Position numbers and translations under genes: made by a program | In this document: positions 38,385 through 41,692 of the stretch, piece by piece | Numbering within the stretch: the stretch's first letter is position 1 | Layout: each line of letters starts with the position of its first letter | Source: Tubiluchus corallicola | Lineage: Eukaryota; Priapulida; Priapulimorpha; Priapulimorphida; Tubiluchidae | Direction: 5' to 3' | Length of the DNA stretch: 41,692 nt | Assembly: GCA_030141605.1 (NCBI GenBank) | Contig: JAQGDQ010001429.1 | Coordinates: forward strand, 1 to 41,692 | The notes under the pieces: generated by a model | What the model was told of the DNA's origin: nothing | Database searches by the model: none | What the model saw: the letters and a program-made list of their open reading frames with translations, nothing else

Positions 38385-38841
38385 TTAACCCTTTCAGTCC
38401 CAAATTATTTTTTTAATAAGGAAATTTCTTTGGCTTGGTCCTTTTGTTCAGTATGTCTATCTTGTTTACACATAATAATTATTTTTTCTACCTGCGCCCG
38501 CGTGCTAAATATAGCCTGTATCCCACAGGATACATTGGGATTCAATGGAAGCATAAAATGTGCTTCATTTTGCAACTGCTGATAATTTTTTAAAGTATTT
38601 AAGACATTTAGTATGCATGCTATGCTGATCTGTACAAAGTCATCTCTAAAGTACTGTACCTTGCACAGTTTTTATGTTGTGTAGATTTTCTAGTTTGCCA
38701 TTTTATCACCATTTTTAGTCTATTGTTATTGGCTTAAATCAAAATAACTATTAACAGATCAAATAACTGCCAATTTTATTAATTTTAAAGGCAGAAAATA
38801 TTCTCGTATCCCACGGGATACAACGGGTATGAAAGGGTTAA
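38385..38841 (-). mobile_element. piggyBac-like TTAA MITE, copy D, in the spacer of the inverted duplication
   Basis: Reverse orientation, TTAA at 38385-38388 and 38838-38841. It ends 26 bp from the stop codon of the fasciclin exon, so it would form most of that gene's 3' UTR. It contains TTTATT (AATAAA on the minus strand) near 38775. It is present only in the spacer, not in either arm. Confidence 0.8.
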
Positions 38842-38867
38842 ACTGTTTGTTGAAACATCTGGGGAAT

Positions 38868-39089
38868 TTACGGCATTAGCACCCGGTTTATTCTGTGCAG
38901 CACGCCGTTTGTAATAATAGTGTTGGCTACGCTGTCATTTTGATTAATTTCTGCATCGTTAACATGGATGCCAGAACGTTTCCTTTCTACATTCAAGTAT
39001 CCACCTTGTAATGTCTTCAGTCGGTGTGTGACGCCTCGCTCAAAGTTGTAGGTCAAAACCATGTTGTCCAGAATGTGGTGCTTGACCAC
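38868..39089 (-). CDS. fasciclin (FAS1) domain protein, terminal exon
   Basis: On the minus strand the acceptor TTTCGTACAG at 39090-39099 is followed in phase 0 by 73 codons and TAA (38868-38870). It reads VVKHHILDNMVLTYNFERGV, LKTLQGGYLNVERK, IHVNDAEINQNDSVAN and ends TNGVLHRINRVLMP. This is the second half of a FAS1 domain: the H-H-I-(L/V) start, T-L-x-G-x-x-L-x-V, V-N-x-A, and the closing N-G-V-(I/L)-H-x-I-(D/N)-x-V-L-x-P motif. FAS1 proteins (TGFBI, periostin, fasciclin) are adhesion or matrix proteins. The first half of the domain was not found between here and 40271, so upstream exons must lie beyond the inverted arm or be lost. The gene is convergent with the FREM-like gene. The stop codon is only 26 bp from a TTAA MITE. 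Confidence 0.82.
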   Translation of the reverse strand: MVKHHILDNMVLTYNFERGVTHRLKTLQGGYLNVERKRSGIHVNDAEINQNDSVANTIITNGVLHRINRVLMP

Positions 39090-39291
39090 CTGTACGAAAG
39101 AAGCCACAAAAGGGCAAAAGAATAGTGTCAGTAAAGTTTTCTTACATAAAGTTTTCTTACATGTCATAAGGTAAGTAAAGGGCAAATGAATAGTGTCAAT
39201 ACTCAAAACTAGAACTAATTTAGACTCAAATTACTAAAAACGCGCTTAAAGGCAAAACATAAAAATAAATATAGAAGCAATTGCGATGTAA

Positions 39292-39505
39292 ACAGTAGTG
39301 GCAATATTACGATACTGCGTGGTTTAGGGACCCCGGTGGTGTTTTTTCACTATTCTTTTCAATATTCCTTTCATTTTTTATTATTTTTTTATTTTTTGCC
39401 ATCTCAAAAAACAAAAAAGAAAAGAAAAAAATAAATAATCCCGGGGTCGGGCATCCCCTATGGGGGTCCCTAAACTACGCAGTATCATAACATTGCCACT
39501 ACTGT
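39292..39505. mobile_element. short MITE with ~43-bp inverted ends
   Basis: ACAGTAGTGGCAATATTA at the left is mirrored by ACAGTAGTGGCAATGTTA at the right. The repeat continues through GATACTGCGTRGTTTAGG to GACCCC, about 43 bp with few mismatches. The centre is AT-rich. Total 214 bp, in the spacer of the inverted duplication, upstream (on the minus strand) of the fasciclin exon. Confidence 0.75.
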
Positions 39506-40271
39506 CAACACATGTAAAAAACCAAAGCAGTTTGTCTGAAATGCTACTTAAATGTGAAAATAAGTGAGAATGAAAGTGAAAATAAACCCAAATTATAGCA
39601 TAAAGCAACAAACACTTATGTAGTAATGAGCATGCTCTTTATTGTCACACTGAGGACTTATATTTGAAGCTTTGCCCAAATGAAGAAAAATGTAGGCTAA
39701 GCTACGCGAGTGGTGGCGAATGCGGTTGCTCTTAGCAACTGCAAAAGCTTTTTTGTATGAATATATTTTTTTATAAATACAGAATAGACTGAATAGTCAA
39801 TGAGGCAGCAAGCTCAGCTCAAGTTCCTCTGCATGAGTATGACAAATAACTGACTAACGCCCACTCACATTCTCACACTCTGCAAAGACAATAAGCATTT
39901 ACACAGTTCAAGCAATTGAGGATGATTGTGAAAAGGGCAAAAGTTAAATGTACCAGACAACGCATTTGTGTAGCTAGTAAGATCCTCCTAGTAAAGCACT
40001 CTACGCACAGACTACCGCATAATTAAGTAAAGTCCACGTAAAACAACTGAATCTACTGAACTGATGCGGCAGACGGTTTTGCTTTACCTACGCGTCGCGT
40101 GACAGTTGTAGTTAAGACGCGTTGCTGTGGTACACTCAACCTTTGACCTACAGCAACTGCGCGTGCGCACAACGAAACAATGAAAGGCTTATTATGTGAA
40201 ATACGATTACAATGACAGCTGCAAAAAGAACATTACCTACATTTACAGACAAGCGTTAAAACAATGAATGA
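39506..40271. other. unique spacer of the inverted duplication, right part
   Basis: No homology to the sequence beyond the left arm. CpG-richer than average near 40075-40165. No fasciclin upstream exon was found on the minus strand. Confidence 0.5.
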
Positions 40272-40591
40272 AATCAGTTTTTTTTATTTTGAGTAACCCG
40301 TATGTGGTAGTTGACCACTTTGCAAATGATATATCACAGCTATTGTTAAACGATCTATCACGTGTTGTTTAATAGCAAGAATATAGCTGTTATTTATTTT
40401 CACAGCTCGTCTAATAAGCTCCTGTGATTGTTTGTTATAAATTTATTAAATAATATAAGCGTGTACCTATTATGTAATAAAAATATTTAATAGTACTTGT
40501 ATATAATATTATACCTTCGTATTGAAATATAATATAAGCCGAAATCTTTTTACCACTTTTTGGCTCTTAACATCTCATCGTCGCCAGCATT

Positions 40592-40592
40592 G

Positions 40593-40625
<33 letters not shown>

Positions 40626-40725
40626 CCAACACCACCATCACCACCACCACCATCATCGTCGTCATCATCATCATCATCATCATCATCACCACCACCACCA
40701 TCATCATCATCATCGTCTTTGTTTT
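40592..40725. repeat. (CAT/CAC)n microsatellite, right arm
   Basis: Reverse-complement partner of 37722-37895, about 40 bp shorter. Length change at this array accounts for most of the size difference between the arms. Confidence 0.95.
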
Positions 40726-40891
40726 TTTTTTCATTTTTTTTCTTTGTGAGCTCATGCCATAACGCCAGCAGATTTATTTACATCAAACATTAGTTTATTT
40801 ATATAAAAACAAGAATAAAAACTTTAGTAATGTTATCTTTTTACACAAACATGATGTACACAATATGACTTCCTGTGGAAAATTTTCATTG

Positions 40892-41290
40892 TTAAACTTC
40901 CGTTCCAATATCACATATTTTTACTTCACCATTCTGAACACCATTTTGCGTTACCATTTCAATTTTTCTTCGTTTCTTTACAAATGCAATAAATATTGTA
41001 ATAATTACCACTAGTATCAACATGCCAACTGCTATTAATACTGGCCACAGCAATAACTGTTGGTGATGTACAAACTCGTGCAATATGTCATCTGTATAAT
41101 CAAATATTATAAACTCCATATTGGTTCCCTTGCCATCGGAACCGATGCTTAAAACATCTTCTAGTTCACGTTTTGGTCTACGTTTTTGTAAGCTCTGAAA
41201 AGTGGTCCTTTCTTTCTCACTATTGCGCTCAATATTTAGAGATTTCACTTTATAGACAACATGTACAAACCATGGTCGAGATGACGACAC
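40892..41290 (-). CDS. inverted second copy of the FREM-like terminal exon
   Basis: Complement strand. The acceptor CTGTTTCAG is intact at 41291-41299, followed by 132 open codons and TAA. Compared with 37150-37548 there are 9 substitutions in 399 bases: 6 are silent and 3 change residues (P4 to S, I43 to L, I100 to F). The furin-type site, TM helix, KKRRK and terminal T-E-V are all unchanged. No upstream exon is inside the window. It may belong to a second FREM-like gene on the minus strand, be an orphan exon, or be an assembly product. Confidence 0.85.
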   Translation of the reverse strand: MSSSRPWFVHVVYKVKSLNIERNSEKERTTFQSLQKRRPKRELEDVLSIGSDGKGTNMEFIIFDYTDDILHEFVHHQQLLLWPVLIAVGMLILVVIITIFIAFVKKRRKIEMVTQNGVQNGEVKICDIGTEV

Positions 41291-41692
41291 CTGAAACAGT
41301 TAATCGATCAGTTTAGAGAAAGCTTTCTTGCACGTGTTGGTCAAACAATTGTCTTAAATTTGCTAAACCTAAAGCTTAAGCTGATCAACAATGTTAATGT
41401 TAATGTCATTAATGTTATATGTTAATGTTAATAGAGAAAAACGTAATGCCCTTTATAGTCTCAAATCCTTTAACAGTAACTCTCGTATTTCAAGTGTTCA
41501 TGTTGATGTTCATGTCTTTATGTTCATGTTCATGTCTTCATGTTCATGTTCATGTTCATATTGAAGTTGATGTTGACGTTGACATTGACGTTGCCCTTGA
41601 CGATGACGTTGATGTTGATGTTAATATTAATGTCATTAATGCTATATATTAATGTTAATAGAGAAAAACGTAATGCCCTTTATAGTCTCAAA

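Larger units (their letters stand above)
40272..41692 (-). repeat. right arm of the inverted duplication (runs off the window)
   Basis: Reverse complement of 36748-38218. It is about 50 bp shorter, mainly because its CAT/GAT microsatellite (about 40592-40725) has fewer units. Homology is still continuing at base 41692, so the true arm is longer than seen. Confidence 0.9.

Noticed and set aside
36748-41692. Simple collapse of two haplotypes as the only explanation of the inverted arms
   Set aside because: Sequence beyond 38218 does not match the reverse complement of sequence before 40272. An assembly chimera remains possible, but a plain allelic fold does not fit.
1-41692. CRISPR array, bacterial operon or viral genome
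   Set aside because: No direct repeats with unique spacers, no operon-like coding density and no viral genes were seen; spliced animal genes dominate.

Overview
The window is animal nuclear DNA. It is AT-rich, has GT-AG introns that join short exons in frame, and is full of DNA-transposon relics, retroelement fragments and microsatellites. The species cannot be fixed. Intron density, several transposon superfamilies and divergence from my recollection of the vertebrate homologues suggest a non-vertebrate metazoan, but that is inference.

The main content is the 3' two thirds of one large plus-strand gene of the FRAS1/FREM2/FREM3 extracellular-matrix family. Twenty-four exons between 4202 and 37548 can be chained by splice sites and phase into one reading frame of 1,381 codons plus stop. 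They encode the end of the last CSPG repeat, five Calx-beta domains, the long conserved C-terminal ectodomain region, a furin-type basic site, one membrane helix and a 28-residue tail ending in T-E-V, a class I PDZ ligand. Five Calx-beta domains plus a membrane anchor is the layout of FRAS1, FREM2 and FREM3. The CSPG exons and the start codon must lie upstream of the window.

Two other genes are visible on the minus strand. A single-exon ABRA/STARS-like (Costars domain) gene at 13098-13619 is nested antisense in intron 4. The terminal exon of a fasciclin (FAS1) domain protein lies at 38868-39089, tail to tail with the FREM-like gene.

The right end is the most unusual part. About 1.4 kb containing the FREM-like terminal exon, its acceptor and its 3' UTR recurs in inverted orientation at 40272-41692, with only 9 substitutions in 399 coding bases. 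A 2.05-kb unrelated spacer holding the fasciclin exon separates the arms.

The introns hold four copies of a piggyBac-like TTAA MITE and hAT-like elements with 8-bp target duplications at 15191 and 32698. Tc1/mariner-like TA elements lie at 8281 and 9591, and a possible Harbinger-like element filled with a 41-bp tandem array lies at 22158. There is also a solo LTR carrying a heat-shock-element trimer at 24444, a 5'-truncated LINE with a 9-bp target duplication at 30079, two long fold-back palindromes in introns 21 and 23, and several simple and minisatellite arrays.
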